DNA of 64,000 bases from Ruminococcus sp. Lineage in GTDB: Bacteria > Bacillota > Clostridia > Oscillospirales > Ruminococcaceae. The notes below the pieces were generated by a model that searched no databases, had not been told where the DNA came from, and saw only the letters and a program-made list of their open reading frames with translations. Below are positions 16,692 to 25,864 of the stretch, one piece after another; the stretch's first letter is position 1; each line of letters opens with the position of its first letter. The DNA is taken from contig SVNO01000001.1 of the NCBI GenBank assembly GCA_015066845.1, positions 1 to 64,000 of the forward strand, read 5' to 3'. The position numbers were made by a program, and so were the translations under genes.

Positions 16692-18572
16692 ATGAAGAAT
16701 GGAACAAACAAATGGAAACGGGCACTTGCCGGCATGATGAGTGCGGCAGTACTGACGGGGCTTGTGTCAGCGCGTGGAGCAGATACTCCCCTGCTCACGG
16801 CATCGGCAGCGGATGCGGACTATTATCAGGCATTGGAGCTTTCGCTGTATTTTTACGATGCCAACGAATGCGGCGGCGGTGTGGATGACAACTGTCTGAC
16901 ATGGCGCGGCAATTGCCATATGCAGGATGCAACTGCATCCCTTGATGATGCACAGGGACTTTCCGCATCCTCGAAAAGCGCGATTATGGCGCAGAATGGC
17001 GGTTCTTCCACAGTGGATGTATCCGGCGGCTACCATGATGCCGGCGACCACATCAAATTCTCAATGACCATGGGCTTTTCCATGGCAAGTCTTGGCTGGT
17101 CATATTTTTCTTATCCGGATGCCTATCAGAAAAGCGGATGCGAGGGACATTTACTCGACATTCTTAAGCATTCCGCGGACTATTTCATGAAAGTGACCTA
17201 CCTTGACGACAGTGACAAGGTCATTGCGTTTTGTTATCAGGTTGCCGCTGAGGGCGAGGACCATGGAGTATGGAGTGCACCGGAGGGACAGACAATGAAG
17301 CGTACCACCTACTGGGCGGATGCTTCCCATCCTTCTGCGGACGCTTCCGGTCAGATGGCAGCAGCACTTGCCACAACTGCGCTTGCTTTTCAGGACAAGG
17401 ATGCAGACTATGCCGCAGAATGTCTGAAATATGCCAACGCACTTGCAGATTTCACAAAAGCCTATCCGAAATCCACCTATGACGGCATTGGCAGTATGTA
17501 CGCGTCCGGCAGTCAGACGGATGATGTGGCATGGAGTGAGCTTTGGTGTGCAATTGCCAATAATGGTGGTACACTCCCCTCCTCTTACACCCCCACCTAC
17601 AAGCTGACCGGTCAGGGCTGCTACAACAGCGACCAGTATGACGGCTGGATGTATTCATGGGACAAGGTATGGAGTGGCTATGCAGCATTGCTTGCAGAGG
17701 TCGGATATGAGCAGAATACCTACCTTGAGGAAATGAAATCCTCTCTGAGCAAACAGGGTGGTCTGAGTACGAATAAGTACAATGCAGCAGGCTGGGGCGC
17801 ATCTCGTTATAACTGTGCACTCCAGATGCTTGCACTGCATATCACAGACATCACAGGCGATGAAAGCTATGCAGAGAGTGCAAAGTACCAGATGGACTAC
17901 ATCCTTGGCAATAACTCCTTTGGCTACAGCTTCCTCAGCGGTTATGGATTCCTTGATGGCGGAAAGTGGCCGACGCATATCCATCATCGTGCAGCAAATC
18001 CCGGCACAGGTGACCCGAATGCAAATACCGCCTGCACCTACACCCTGTATGGCGGACTCATCGGCGGTCCGGACTCTTCCGGCAATTATTCTGATGACCA
18101 GAATTCCTATCAGTTCACTGAACCTGCACTGGATTACAATGCCTGCTACGCCCTTGCAGCAGCCGGTCTTGCAAGCCGTTACGGCGGCAATCCTGACAGT
18201 GCGGATGCAGTAGCAGAGGCAGCTGAGGAGCTTGTAGGTGATTATGTATTCGGCTCTGGTATCACGGATACACCGGTTGTACCGCCTACGGATAATACGG
18301 AAAATACAGAAAATACGGACAATACAGATAATACGGATAATACAGAAAATACGGATATACCGGTTGTGGTGCACTATGGTGATGTTGACTGTGACGGTGA
18401 AGTGAATATCGTGGACGTACTGGTACTGAACATGAACCTGCTTGCCGGCACTCCCATCACAGAGCAGGGCGCACAAAATGCAGACGTTGACCTTGACGGT
18501 TCGCCAACTGCTACGGATGCAATGAATATCCTCAAATACACCATCGCCCTCTTAAAAGAATTTCCCGTGTAA
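16692..18572 (+). CDS. Secreted GH9 cellulase with C-terminal dockerin
   Basis: 626 residues. Signal peptide 1-38, then a GH9 catalytic domain starting directly (about 40-525) with no N-terminal Ig or carbohydrate-binding module. The catalytic Asp pair is in GGYHDAGDHIKFSM (about 111-125), HIHHRAANPGTG is the conserved substrate loop, and the proton-donor Glu is in YQFTEPALDYNACYALA (about 474). A linker of TEN/TDN repeats leads to the dockerin (about 561-622; loops DVDCDGEVNIVDVL and DVDLDGSPTATDAM). It hydrolyses beta-1,4-glucan; direct GH9-dockerin forms are often endo- or processive. AAAGGAGG lies 8 bases before the ATG. The second calcium loop is slightly off consensus. Confidence 0.95.
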   Translation: MKNGTNKWKRALAGMMSAAVLTGLVSARGADTPLLTASAADADYYQALELSLYFYDANECGGGVDDNCLTWRGNCHMQDATASLDDAQGLSASSKSAIMAQNGGSSTVDVSGGYHDAGDHIKFSMTMGFSMASLGWSYFSYPDAYQKSGCEGHLLDILKHSADYFMKVTYLDDSDKVIAFCYQVAAEGEDHGVWSAPEGQTMKRTTYWADASHPSADASGQMAAALATTALAFQDKDADYAAECLKYANALADFTKAYPKSTYDGIGSMYASGSQTDDVAWSELWCAIANNGGTLPSSYTPTYKLTGQGCYNSDQYDGWMYSWDKVWSGYAALLAEVGYEQNTYLEEMKSSLSKQGGLSTNKYNAAGWGASRYNCALQMLALHITDITGDESYAESAKYQMDYILGNNSFGYSFLSGYGFLDGGKWPTHIHHRAANPGTGDPNANTACTYTLYGGLIGGPDSSGNYSDDQNSYQFTEPALDYNACYALAAAGLASRYGGNPDSADAVAEAAEELVGDYVFGSGITDTPVVPPTDNTENTENTDNTDNTDNTENTDIPVVVHYGDVDCDGEVNIVDVLVLNMNLLAGTPITEQGAQNADVDLDGSPTATDAMNILKYTIALLKEFPV

Positions 18573-18672
18573 TACCGGAGCTTGTTCACGTTAAAACCCC
18601 ATACACATCTTTTTGGCAGAATTTCACGCATTCTGCGTTGAATCATCTTGACAAAGGGATTGTATAAAACTG

Positions 18673-18702
18673 AACCGCCCTGTCCTCGGACAGGGCGGTT
18701 TT
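18673..18702 (+). terminator. Bidirectional terminator between the GH9 gene and the Hsp90 operon
   Basis: A 13-bp GC-rich hairpin (AACCGCCCTGTCC with GGACAGGGCGGTT, 2-base loop), T-run on the plus strand and A-run before it serving the minus strand. Confidence 0.9.
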
Positions 18703-18720
18703 CTGTACTATGGGATGGAA

Positions 18721-18837
18721 TTAAAATGACCGAAGCAGTGGCATTGCAATGAATCCGAGAACCATAGCAACAGCAATGCTGAGAACGATAATTCGCATAA
18801 TCATGCTCTTTTTCTTCTGTGGTGAGCTCTGTTTCAT
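18721..18837 (-). CDS. 38-residue single-pass membrane microprotein
   Basis: The translation starts MKQSSPQKKKSMIMR and continues into one hydrophobic segment (IIVLSIAVAMVLGFIAM) ending PLLRSF. The basic N-terminus followed by a membrane helix suggests a small membrane protein with its N-terminus inside. The ATG overlaps the stop of the preceding gene as ATGA, the best evidence that it is translated. It is the last gene of the leftward Hsp90-like operon, just before a terminator. Function unknown. Confidence 0.65.
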   Translation of the reverse strand: MKQSSPQKKKSMIMRIIVLSIAVAMVLGFIAMPLLRSF

Positions 18838-19190
18838 TCAGAAACCACCTCCTGCTCTGTGTTGTCCGGATTTTCTTCCGTGGGTTCAGTTTCGTCATGA
18901 TGCAAATCCAGTGCACCGGAATCGTCAGTCGGTGCGGACGCATCAACAGCTTCAGAGGGTACAACCACTGCTGTGGTAGATTCCTTTTCACGCAGATAAT
19001 CCCAGATGCTTGTGGTGGCGGTAGTCTGTGCAATAATGGAAGCGATAGCCTCGCCCTCCTTCTTGTCCTTGTGCTTCTGGTTGGCATTGCTGATGTTCTG
19101 TATGGAATGCAGGGAAATGCCAATGATGAAGAACATTACCAGAAATGCAGCGGCAATCATGACAATGCGGAACAATTCATTGTCTTTCAT
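18834..19190 (-). CDS. Small membrane-anchored protein with an acidic tail, function unknown
   Basis: 118 residues: a single membrane segment near the N-terminus (IVMIAAAFLVMFFIIGISLH, about 9-28), a charged stretch QKHKDKKEGEA, and a Thr/Asp/Glu-rich tail. GGAG lies about 7 bases before the ATG, and the gene begins 13 bases after the stop of the large DUF4026-like gene. It is coupled by ATGA overlap to a 38-residue membrane protein. The two small membrane proteins may bring the operon products to the membrane (inference). Confidence 0.75.
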   Translation of the reverse strand: MKDNELFRIVMIAAAFLVMFFIIGISLHSIQNISNANQKHKDKKEGEAIASIIAQTTATTSIWDYLREKESTTAVVVPSEAVDASAPTDDSGALDLHHDETEPTEENPDNTEQEVVSE

Positions 19191-19203
19191 ACGTTACTCC
19201 TTT

Positions 19204-21537
19204 CTACATGAAGAGGAAAGCGTCTTCTTCTGTGAATGCTTCCTCAGAACCTTCCGGACGGATGAACCAGCCAGTGATATTTTCCTCGGTAATTTCTATC
19301 TCATCGCCCTCCTTACAATCGGGGAGCAGTTCGGATGTTTCAGCAATTCTTGCCTTGATGGTATCACCGTCAATTTCGTAGATATCCGCCCAGAGCAGCT
19401 CCTTGCTGTAGCCGTATTTCTCACGCATTTCCGCAGAAAGTGTGAATTCCACTCTTGCAGCAGCAGCTTCCAGCGGGCCTGCCAGGGACAGGGTTTTGTA
19501 GGCATTGCGCAGCTGCGGTACAGTTTCCTTGGAAAGGTAGATGTGGCGGATATATTCACTGCGGTCGTTCTCGTACTCAATTTCCGCACATTCCTGCATC
19601 GGTTCAAATTCCGGAAGCTGGGTATTGTCCCCGTAGAGGCAGAGGACTGCCGAAGGAACAACACGGTCTGCCTTTGACGCAAGCAGCTCCTCTTTCCCGA
19701 TGAGTGCGGCTGCCGGCAGCTGCCATGTCAGGCTGTAGTCCTTTTCACCGATGGTAAAGTCCAGCATCGGCTCACCGGCATTCGGGAGGATTGCGTTTCT
19801 CTCGGTAATGCAGCCTGTACGGAACAGAATATCTGCAAAATAGCCATAGTTTTCCTTGGTCGCGCCGATGATTTCCAGTTCGCGCATTCCGGATGCAGCC
19901 AGACCAATTGTGGTCATCCATACTTCCTCGGATTCCTCGCTGCCGGAAATGGACAGCGTGAACAGGTCGCGCAGAGCAATGGAATTGCGGCATTTGCCTG
20001 CAAATATCGCCCAGTTTGCCGGATAAACCTTTTCTGCGGTAAGATCAAAGACACCAAGCAGCTCCGGCAGTGCCGTTGTCAGGATTTTCATTTGCAGGTA
20101 GTAGGAGAGCTGCGCGTCATCCCCTGCTTCCATCTGTACAATCAGATGCTGCTTTGCATCCTGCATGGCTTCGTAATCCTCGCGGCTAATCATATAGCAC
20201 GGTCTGCCGCCGAATCTATCATTGATTTCCGGACTAAGTATGTATGCTTCATAAATACGGTCCTCAAAGCGGAATGACAGGTAGCATACATTGTTTTCGA
20301 CCTCATTAGTGATGAATTCAAGCTGTTCAGAAAGTGCATTGAGTCGCTCGGAAATGGCTGTAAGGTCCAGTGCGGCATCCGACTTCGGAACTGCTGCAAA
20401 AACGCGGGGGGACTTGGCAATGAGTCCGTGTGCCGGATAATTCCCCTCCGGTTCCGGCATCATGCCTGCCTCTGCCTTTGCAAATTCAAGCTCCAGCATG
20501 TCTGTGAAATAGGATGTGCCATTACGCTTGTCGAGGAGATCGCTTTGCTCCTTTGCGATATTGTAGAAATATTCAGCCAGCTCGCTGACCTTGTAGCCCT
20601 CCTCCGTACGCTGCACCGGCAGCGGCTTAAGCAGTGCACTGTTTGCATACTCCGTTTCTTCGCCGATGCCTTTGAGAATACGGTAAGCACCTCTTGCAAA
20701 GCTCATGCGCATTTTGGGATTCTTGCACTTGACAAAGGATGCAATATTGGCTTTCAGTACCTTCCAGCCTGCACGGATATCGACTGCACTGTACATCTCC
20801 ATCAGCTTACCGGTTTCCGTCAGAAATTCAGGTGCATTATTGAAAGAACGTGCGTAGAGCTTTCCGTAGTAATCTGCCTCTGTCAGATTTCCCTGACGCA
20901 GGTAGTGGTACATCAGTGTGCAGTAACTCACCTCCGGTACGATGGCACAGGATTTGCTGCCATCCAGAAGCGGCGCAGCAATGCGCAGTGCGGTTTCCTC
21001 GTCCTCAAATTCCAGTGCCATTTCCATGCGGTGGTTGATTTCGCAGGCTTCACAGTCGCAGCTTGCGTCACGCTTGCACAGCATGGAAGCGTCATGCTCT
21101 GCCTTTGCCTTTACACGGTCAATCGGGAGATAGAATGAAGTACGTTTCATGTGGAACACGCGCATCGAATAATTGTATTTCTTGCAGCGTTTTTCGTATT
21201 CTGCGTAGTAATTTTCGATTTCTTCGCGGGAAATCTGGTAGTAATCCGGAAAATTCTCAAGCACCAGCTTGAACGCCCACATTACATCACCATAGAATTC
21301 GTCCTCCAAGTCCGGATTTTCATCAAAAATAGAGAGAAGCTCCGGAAACATGATGATTGCCTTGAAATTGTCATCATGGAAAATGGATTCTTTGATATAG
21401 TCGTAGCGGAAACTGATGCGCCAGTAATGATCCGATGCTGCGTCAGCCTCTGTGATTGCATTTTGAATCAGCTGCAGTCTTGACGCGCCATGCTCAGCAT
21501 TGCGGATCTGTTCAATGAAGTTTTCTGCCTGAAACAT
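19204..21537 (-). CDS. Large repeat-helical protein with C-terminal DUF2314-like domain (DUF4026-like)
   Basis: 777 residues, soluble. The first ~340 residues are mostly helical and paralogous to the neighbouring 352-residue protein: compare DYIKESIFHDDNFKAIIMFP here with YYLKESIFCGDRYFALIIFP there, and both have an FHMKR/YHMKR motif and an FA.GAY..... segment. The C-terminus (about 690-755: LLWADIYEIDGDTIKARIAE, GDEIEITEENITGWFI) looks like DUF2314, a small domain of unknown function. I recall DUF4026 proteins with this arrangement but cannot confirm. A Cys-rich patch (CKRDASCDCEACEI, about 155-168) may bind metal. AAAGGAGG lies 8 bases before the ATG. Third gene of the Hsp90-like operon. 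Confidence 0.75.
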   Translation of the reverse strand: MFQAENFIEQIRNAEHGASRLQLIQNAITEADAASDHYWRISFRYDYIKESIFHDDNFKAIIMFPELLSIFDENPDLEDEFYGDVMWAFKLVLENFPDYYQISREEIENYYAEYEKRCKKYNYSMRVFHMKRTSFYLPIDRVKAKAEHDASMLCKRDASCDCEACEINHRMEMALEFEDEETALRIAAPLLDGSKSCAIVPEVSYCTLMYHYLRQGNLTEADYYGKLYARSFNNAPEFLTETGKLMEMYSAVDIRAGWKVLKANIASFVKCKNPKMRMSFARGAYRILKGIGEETEYANSALLKPLPVQRTEEGYKVSELAEYFYNIAKEQSDLLDKRNGTSYFTDMLELEFAKAEAGMMPEPEGNYPAHGLIAKSPRVFAAVPKSDAALDLTAISERLNALSEQLEFITNEVENNVCYLSFRFEDRIYEAYILSPEINDRFGGRPCYMISREDYEAMQDAKQHLIVQMEAGDDAQLSYYLQMKILTTALPELLGVFDLTAEKVYPANWAIFAGKCRNSIALRDLFTLSISGSEESEEVWMTTIGLAASGMRELEIIGATKENYGYFADILFRTGCITERNAILPNAGEPMLDFTIGEKDYSLTWQLPAAALIGKEELLASKADRVVPSAVLCLYGDNTQLPEFEPMQECAEIEYENDRSEYIRHIYLSKETVPQLRNAYKTLSLAGPLEAAAARVEFTLSAEMREKYGYSKELLWADIYEIDGDTIKARIAETSELLPDCKEGDEIEITEENITGWFIRPEGSEEAFTEEDAFLFM

Positions 21538-21557
21538 GTGGAATTCCTCCTTTTTTG

Positions 21558-22616
21558 TTATGTATGATATTCAGCATTGACGAGTTTCATGTAAATATCC
21601 GTGCCGTTTCTGGCATCGAATTTTGCTGCAAGGGCATTGGCAATTGCATAGAAATGTGCAGAAAGCTCCGGCATCGTCATTCCTTCCAGCTCCGAATCCT
21701 TCGGGACAATTGCCTGCGCCGGTACATAGTTTTCCGGCAGTGCGCGGAACAGATGGTATGCGCCGTTTGCAAATTTCAGACGGAGCAGCGGATTTCTGGA
21801 TTTTGCAAAATTGCCATAATTCTGCCGGAACAGCTCCAATCCCTGCTCGTGCTTTTCAATGCTGTAGAGCGAGAGCAGCGGCCCGACCACATCCAGATAG
21901 TAGGAATTGCCGGTGACATGACGTTCCGTTTTCTGTGCATAGGGGTACGCCTTTTCATAGCAGCCGTTTGCAAGATAGTATTCAATAAACTCGCAGTTGG
22001 TAACATGCGGCAATGCGGTTGCAATCAATTCACCGTCGAAAATCGGCTTTGCAGCTTCCAGTGCCTTTTCTTCATTGCCAAGATACAGATAGAACCCTGC
22101 CTTATGGTGATTGTACAGTGCTTTGCCGTCAGAAATCATATCCAGCGGTGCGTCAACGAATTTGTAGAACTCCGAGGTTGCAATATTGCGGTTGCAGCTT
22201 CGGTAGAACAGACTGCGCTTCATGTGGTAAATGCTCAGGCTGTAGCCATGTTCAAGCAGCATTTGCTTGAACAACCGGAAATAGCCGTCAATTTCCACCT
22301 TGGAAATCTGCGGGAATTCCGGTGCCGCTTCCACAATCCAGCGGAATGCAACAAGCATATCGTAGTCGCATTCGTCATCGAGCCGGATTTTTTCATTTTC
22401 CTCGTAGAGCGCAAGCAGCTGCGGAAAAATAATCAGTGCAAAATAGCGGTCGCCGCAGAAAATGGACTCTTTCAGATAGTAAAAACGCATCTGAAACCGC
22501 CAATACAGATCGCCCTGTTCATCTGCCTGTGCAATGCCGTCACGCATGGCGTTCAGACGTGGTGTGCCGCTTTCAATGGATTCATAGTCTTTGAGCAGTT
22601 CGGGAAAGGATTTCAT
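21558..22616 (-). CDS. Helical repeat protein, paralogue of the downstream DUF4026-like protein
   Basis: 352 residues, soluble, rich in Tyr/Phe/Leu helices in TPR-like spacing (GNEEKALEAAKPIFDGE, YYLANGCYEKAYPYAQKTE). It matches the first ~340 residues of the downstream 777-residue protein along its whole length, so the pair arose by duplication and this copy lacks the C-terminal half. The ATG at 22616 overlaps the stop of the Hsp90-like gene (ATGA), with a GGGGG tract upstream. Translational coupling to an Hsp90-like ATPase suggests the helical proteins are its partners or adaptors (inference). Confidence 0.75.
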   Translation of the reverse strand: MKSFPELLKDYESIESGTPRLNAMRDGIAQADEQGDLYWRFQMRFYYLKESIFCGDRYFALIIFPQLLALYEENEKIRLDDECDYDMLVAFRWIVEAAPEFPQISKVEIDGYFRLFKQMLLEHGYSLSIYHMKRSLFYRSCNRNIATSEFYKFVDAPLDMISDGKALYNHHKAGFYLYLGNEEKALEAAKPIFDGELIATALPHVTNCEFIEYYLANGCYEKAYPYAQKTERHVTGNSYYLDVVGPLLSLYSIEKHEQGLELFRQNYGNFAKSRNPLLRLKFANGAYHLFRALPENYVPAQAIVPKDSELEGMTMPELSAHFYAIANALAAKFDARNGTDIYMKLVNAEYHT

Positions 22617-24403
22617 GTTGCAAGCCCCCATTCAATCAGTTGGATCAGACGGGAATTGAGCAGTGCCAGTTCTCCGCCGCGCATCGGAAAACGTCCGGTC
22701 AGAAGTGCCTGTACATAGAGAATTTCCAGACAAACCTTTCGTTTTTCCGCATCGTCGATCTGTAAAAGCTTCATAATCAAAGGATTGCTGCCGTTGAGAT
22801 AGAGCACAGCATTGTACTCCTCTATTTCCTCGGCAAACGAATCGAGCATCGTGGAGAACAGTGCATTGGAATTTTCCTTGGAATGCTGGATCTCACGCAT
22901 GATTTCTGCATTTTCATCGAGCATATAGAATACCGGCAGCGAAGAGGGAGAAAAGCTTTTGAGCTGAATGTCACAGTCGTATTCTGTAAATGCAGTTTTT
23001 GCCTCTTTCAGAAATACCTTTGCCTCTTTTTGCAGGTCGATGCTTGCCTCCTCAAGGAATTCCTCAAAGGATACCAGCTGCAGCGGATAGAAAATCAGCT
23101 CCTCATTCTGTTCTGAGAGCTTGCGCAGCAGTCCGGTATCATAGACATAGCAGGCGTTGATCAACAGCTGATTCTGGGCAAGCATGAGCGAAGCGGTGCG
23201 ATGGAACTGGTTCATGTCCCCTGTATATGCCGCCGGTTCATGCCGCGTCATCAGTTCCCTGCCCGTCATGCGTCCCATATTGGTTTCAAATTCCAGAAAC
23301 GGCATGAATGTGCGGAAAAATACATCATCCTCCGCAGCCATGGATTTGATGGCAAGGAAATGCACATCAATGATGCGCTGAAGTTTCTGCGGTGATTTGC
23401 GTGACAGTGTAAGCAGGTACTTTGAAATGCATTCACTCAGTTCCTCGCGCGCCTGCTCCAGCAGTTCGTCCTCGTAGAAATTCTCACGCGAAGCGGTCGG
23501 ACGCAGCTGGAAGGTATTGAGAAAACACTGCAAAAAGAACGACCATTTCGGCATGATAGCAGTGCCATCCTCCGTCAGGAGCATATTCTTCAGATAGATG
23601 CGGTGCGTGTTCTTGGAATGCATGGAAACGGCGTAGGGCATGATGTATGCCGCGCCGCTGAATAAGCCGGATTTGGATTCCAGCGGTATGTAATCAATGA
23701 AATCATTGTCAAAAATCTGTTTGCCAAGCTGCATGATACTGTCATGCTCATTTGATGCAGAAATCGTATCCCACTGGTTGATGCGGTAGGTGCTCTCGCT
23801 TCCATGCATCATCACCGGAAACGGCAGCGGCATTCCGTAATACCGCACAAGCTCCGTCACGCGCTCCTCGTTGAAATACTGCTCGCAGCCTTTTTTGGCG
23901 CGGATGCAGATGGTTGTACCAATTTCCACATCATCGCCGGCAGGCGTGATGCTGTAAGTACCGTCTGGCTTTCCGCGGAATTCATAAGCCGTTTCCGGCT
24001 GCTTTGCTGAACGCGTCCACAGGACAATTTCGTCAGTGACCATAAAGCAGGAGAGCATACCAATGCCGAATCTGCCGATATAATCATCCAGAATTCTGCC
24101 CGTCTGCAAATCGCGCTTGGAGGACTGCCCGATAACGGCAAGAAATTTGTGGATTTCCGCTTCCGTCAGACCTGTGCCGTTGTCGGTGAACAACAGCTGC
24201 AAGCCGGATTCCTCATCACCATCAAGCCGGATGTCAATTCTGCCGGTACGGAACTGCTTGTCCTGTAACTGTCTGCCGCTGATAGCGTCCGTGCAGTTCT
24301 GGAGCAGCTCACGGATGAACACATCCGGACTGCTGTATAAATGGTTGGCGAGAATGTCAATCATTCCGCCAAGATTCACCTTGAAAACAAAGGGTTCACT
24401 CAT
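22613..24403 (-). CDS. Hsp90-family (HtpG-like) ATPase
   Basis: 596 residues, about the length of bacterial HtpG but divergent. The N-terminal GHKL ATPase is clear: NLGGMIDILANHLYSSPDVF, IRELLQNCTDAI (N-box Asn/Asp), LLFTDNGTGLTEAEIHKFL (G1 box DNGxG), IGQSSKRD and IGRFGIGMLSCFMV (G2 box). The middle domain keeps the Hsp90 pattern IDYIPLESKSGLFSGAAYIM, and RIYLKNMLL, TASRENFYED. The C-terminus is poorly conserved. It is probably an ATP-driven chaperone for particular clients. I chose the ATG at 24403 (MSEPFVFKVN; GAGGT 8 bases upstream; promoter just behind). It heads the five-gene leftward operon; a second canonical htpG is not in this window. Confidence 0.88.
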   Translation of the reverse strand: MSEPFVFKVNLGGMIDILANHLYSSPDVFIRELLQNCTDAISGRQLQDKQFRTGRIDIRLDGDEESGLQLLFTDNGTGLTEAEIHKFLAVIGQSSKRDLQTGRILDDYIGRFGIGMLSCFMVTDEIVLWTRSAKQPETAYEFRGKPDGTYSITPAGDDVEIGTTICIRAKKGCEQYFNEERVTELVRYYGMPLPFPVMMHGSESTYRINQWDTISASNEHDSIMQLGKQIFDNDFIDYIPLESKSGLFSGAAYIMPYAVSMHSKNTHRIYLKNMLLTEDGTAIMPKWSFFLQCFLNTFQLRPTASRENFYEDELLEQAREELSECISKYLLTLSRKSPQKLQRIIDVHFLAIKSMAAEDDVFFRTFMPFLEFETNMGRMTGRELMTRHEPAAYTGDMNQFHRTASLMLAQNQLLINACYVYDTGLLRKLSEQNEELIFYPLQLVSFEEFLEEASIDLQKEAKVFLKEAKTAFTEYDCDIQLKSFSPSSLPVFYMLDENAEIMREIQHSKENSNALFSTMLDSFAEEIEEYNAVLYLNGSNPLIMKLLQIDDAEKRKVCLEILYVQALLTGRFPMRGGELALLNSRLIQLIEWGLAT

Positions 24404-24436
24404 AAATCGTACCTCGCTGTTATAATTTACCCTTTT

Positions 24437-24465
24437 ATCATAGCACATTTGCAAAGAAAATGCAA
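24437..24465 (-). promoter_or_regulatory. Promoter of the Hsp90-like operon
   Basis: TTGCAT (24465-24460), 17-base spacer, TATGAT (24442-24437). No CIRCE inverted repeat is visible, so heat-shock control by HrcA is not indicated. Confidence 0.75.
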
Positions 24466-24476
24466 GAGGAACAGAG

Positions 24477-24510
24477 AAAAAAGCAGACTGCCCCGTATTG
24501 CAGGGGCAGC
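24477..24510 (-). terminator. Terminator of the SseB-like gene
   Basis: GCTGCCCCTGC/GCAGGGGCAG-type hairpin (CTGCCCC arms) followed on the minus strand by TCTGCTTTTTT. It partly overlaps the promoter region of the Hsp90-like operon, separating the two units. Confidence 0.8.
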
Positions 24511-24515
24511 CGGAT

Positions 24516-25658
24516 TTATGCGCCAAAGAAAAGGAATTTCCGTTTTTTGTAGAAAGGCTTTGTCTTTTCAGCTGCCGTTCTGCCGAATTCGTCCTGCGTT
24601 GATGTGATTTCAAGGTCAAGTCCCTTGGTAAGCGGCATGAGCTTTGCTGCAATTTCAGCATTCATTTCCTTGGAAAGCGAAGTGCCATCGAGTATCAGCA
24701 GATAGCTCGGACGAATTTCGGTGTCCTTTTCCATTATACGCATATATGCCGCATTTACGTTCTTTTTCTCTTTCAAAAACTCTGCGGCAGTATCCAGAAG
24801 CTCCTGTGCATCCTCCGGTACGGCAGAAATGCGGATGGAGGAGCTGTCACGCATGGTGATATTCTGTGCAGGTACCTGCAATGTACCGTTTGCCGCAGCG
24901 TCCACAGCCGCAAGCATCTGGTTATCCAGAAGCATGTTCGCGCCCTGCGGATTGATGAAAATGCCGCTGAGATTCTTCGCAGCTTCTCTGACCTCCTGAT
25001 AGGTCAGGATTTCGTATGGACAGTCAGGATTCTTGTTATAACGGCGCAGTTCCGGCCAGTCCGTGAACAGCATCAGATAGGCAGTGCCGTCCTCATTGCG
25101 CAGAGCCATCAGAGCGTCATCGCGCATTGGTACGATAAATTTTGCCCTGCTCAATATGCGCAGCATGGGCAGTGTATCGTTGGTATCCGCATTTCCTGCG
25201 GCAGCTTTCTGGTAGAAATAATGCGCCGGTCCAAGCAGCTGCGGATTCATCACAATGCGTTCCTTGTGCTCCGGTTCATATCCGTCCAGCTCGCTGAGCA
25301 GGTCGAAGATGCCGACTGCAACATAGGGTTGACCGCTGTCGATGAGAATATTGGTAATACCGGTGCGCATAAGGTCGCCCAGCAGCAGCAGGCGGTTGGC
25401 AGCCTTGTTTTCCGCAATGGTAATGTCGATGTTCTTTTGCAGCATATCCTCCTGAAATTTCTCGGCAAACGTCTTTTCAGAAAACAGATATGCCGTATAT
25501 TCGCCATGTTCCATGCCCGTGTAGTAATTGCTGGTTACAGGCGAAAATGCAGCCCAGAGCAGCTCCTGATTCCGGATGGTACGGATAATTTCCTCGTAGA
25601 GCTGGTCGCTGGCTCTGCTTTGCCTTAGCTGTGTAATCAAATGCTGAATTGTCTGCAT
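24516..25658 (-). CDS. SseB-domain protein
   Basis: 380 residues, soluble. The middle (about 135-250) fits the SseB N-terminal domain: a strand-rich stretch TAYLMLFTDWPELRRYNKN and then LSGIFINPQGANMLLDNQML. The end (about 262-365) fits the SseB C-terminal domain: PEDAQELLDTAAEFLKEKKN, NAAYMRIME and RPSYLLILDG. The first 130 residues look like another degenerate copy. SseB was named for serine sensitivity in E. coli; the molecular role is unclear. It has its own promoter and terminator, upstream of and co-directional with the Hsp90-like operon. Confidence 0.75.
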   Translation of the reverse strand: MQTIQHLITQLRQSRASDQLYEEIIRTIRNQELLWAAFSPVTSNYYTGMEHGEYTAYLFSEKTFAEKFQEDMLQKNIDITIAENKAANRLLLLGDLMRTGITNILIDSGQPYVAVGIFDLLSELDGYEPEHKERIVMNPQLLGPAHYFYQKAAAGNADTNDTLPMLRILSRAKFIVPMRDDALMALRNEDGTAYLMLFTDWPELRRYNKNPDCPYEILTYQEVREAAKNLSGIFINPQGANMLLDNQMLAAVDAAANGTLQVPAQNITMRDSSSIRISAVPEDAQELLDTAAEFLKEKKNVNAAYMRIMEKDTEIRPSYLLILDGTSLSKEMNAEIAAKLMPLTKGLDLEITSTQDEFGRTAAEKTKPFYKKRKFLFFGA

Positions 25659-25709
25659 GATGCCACATCCTTTCTTTGCTATGTTCCGGTTTTGTACGAT
25701 GTTCTTTTT

Positions 25710-25738
25710 ATTATAGCATATTTCCGGTATTTCGTCAA
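25710..25738 (-). promoter_or_regulatory. Promoter of the SseB-like gene
   Basis: TTGACG (25738-25733), 17-base spacer, TATAAT (25715-25710). Confidence 0.88.
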
Positions 25739-25771
25739 GCAGTACGAAAGGGGAAAATATCTTCCATGCAC

Positions 25772-25800
25772 TTGCATTTCACGCTGAAAAATGCTATAAT
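25772..25800 (+). promoter_or_regulatory. Promoter of the MoxR-to-nitroreductase operon
   Basis: TTGCAT (25772-25777), 17-base spacer, TATAAT (25795-25800). It diverges from the SseB promoter with about 35 bases between the -35 boxes. Confidence 0.88.
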
Positions 25801-25864
25801 AAGAGTGTATGGATTTTTTCAGCTTGATGCTGTCTGAGAAAAGAGAAAGGAACGAGGAAATCCA

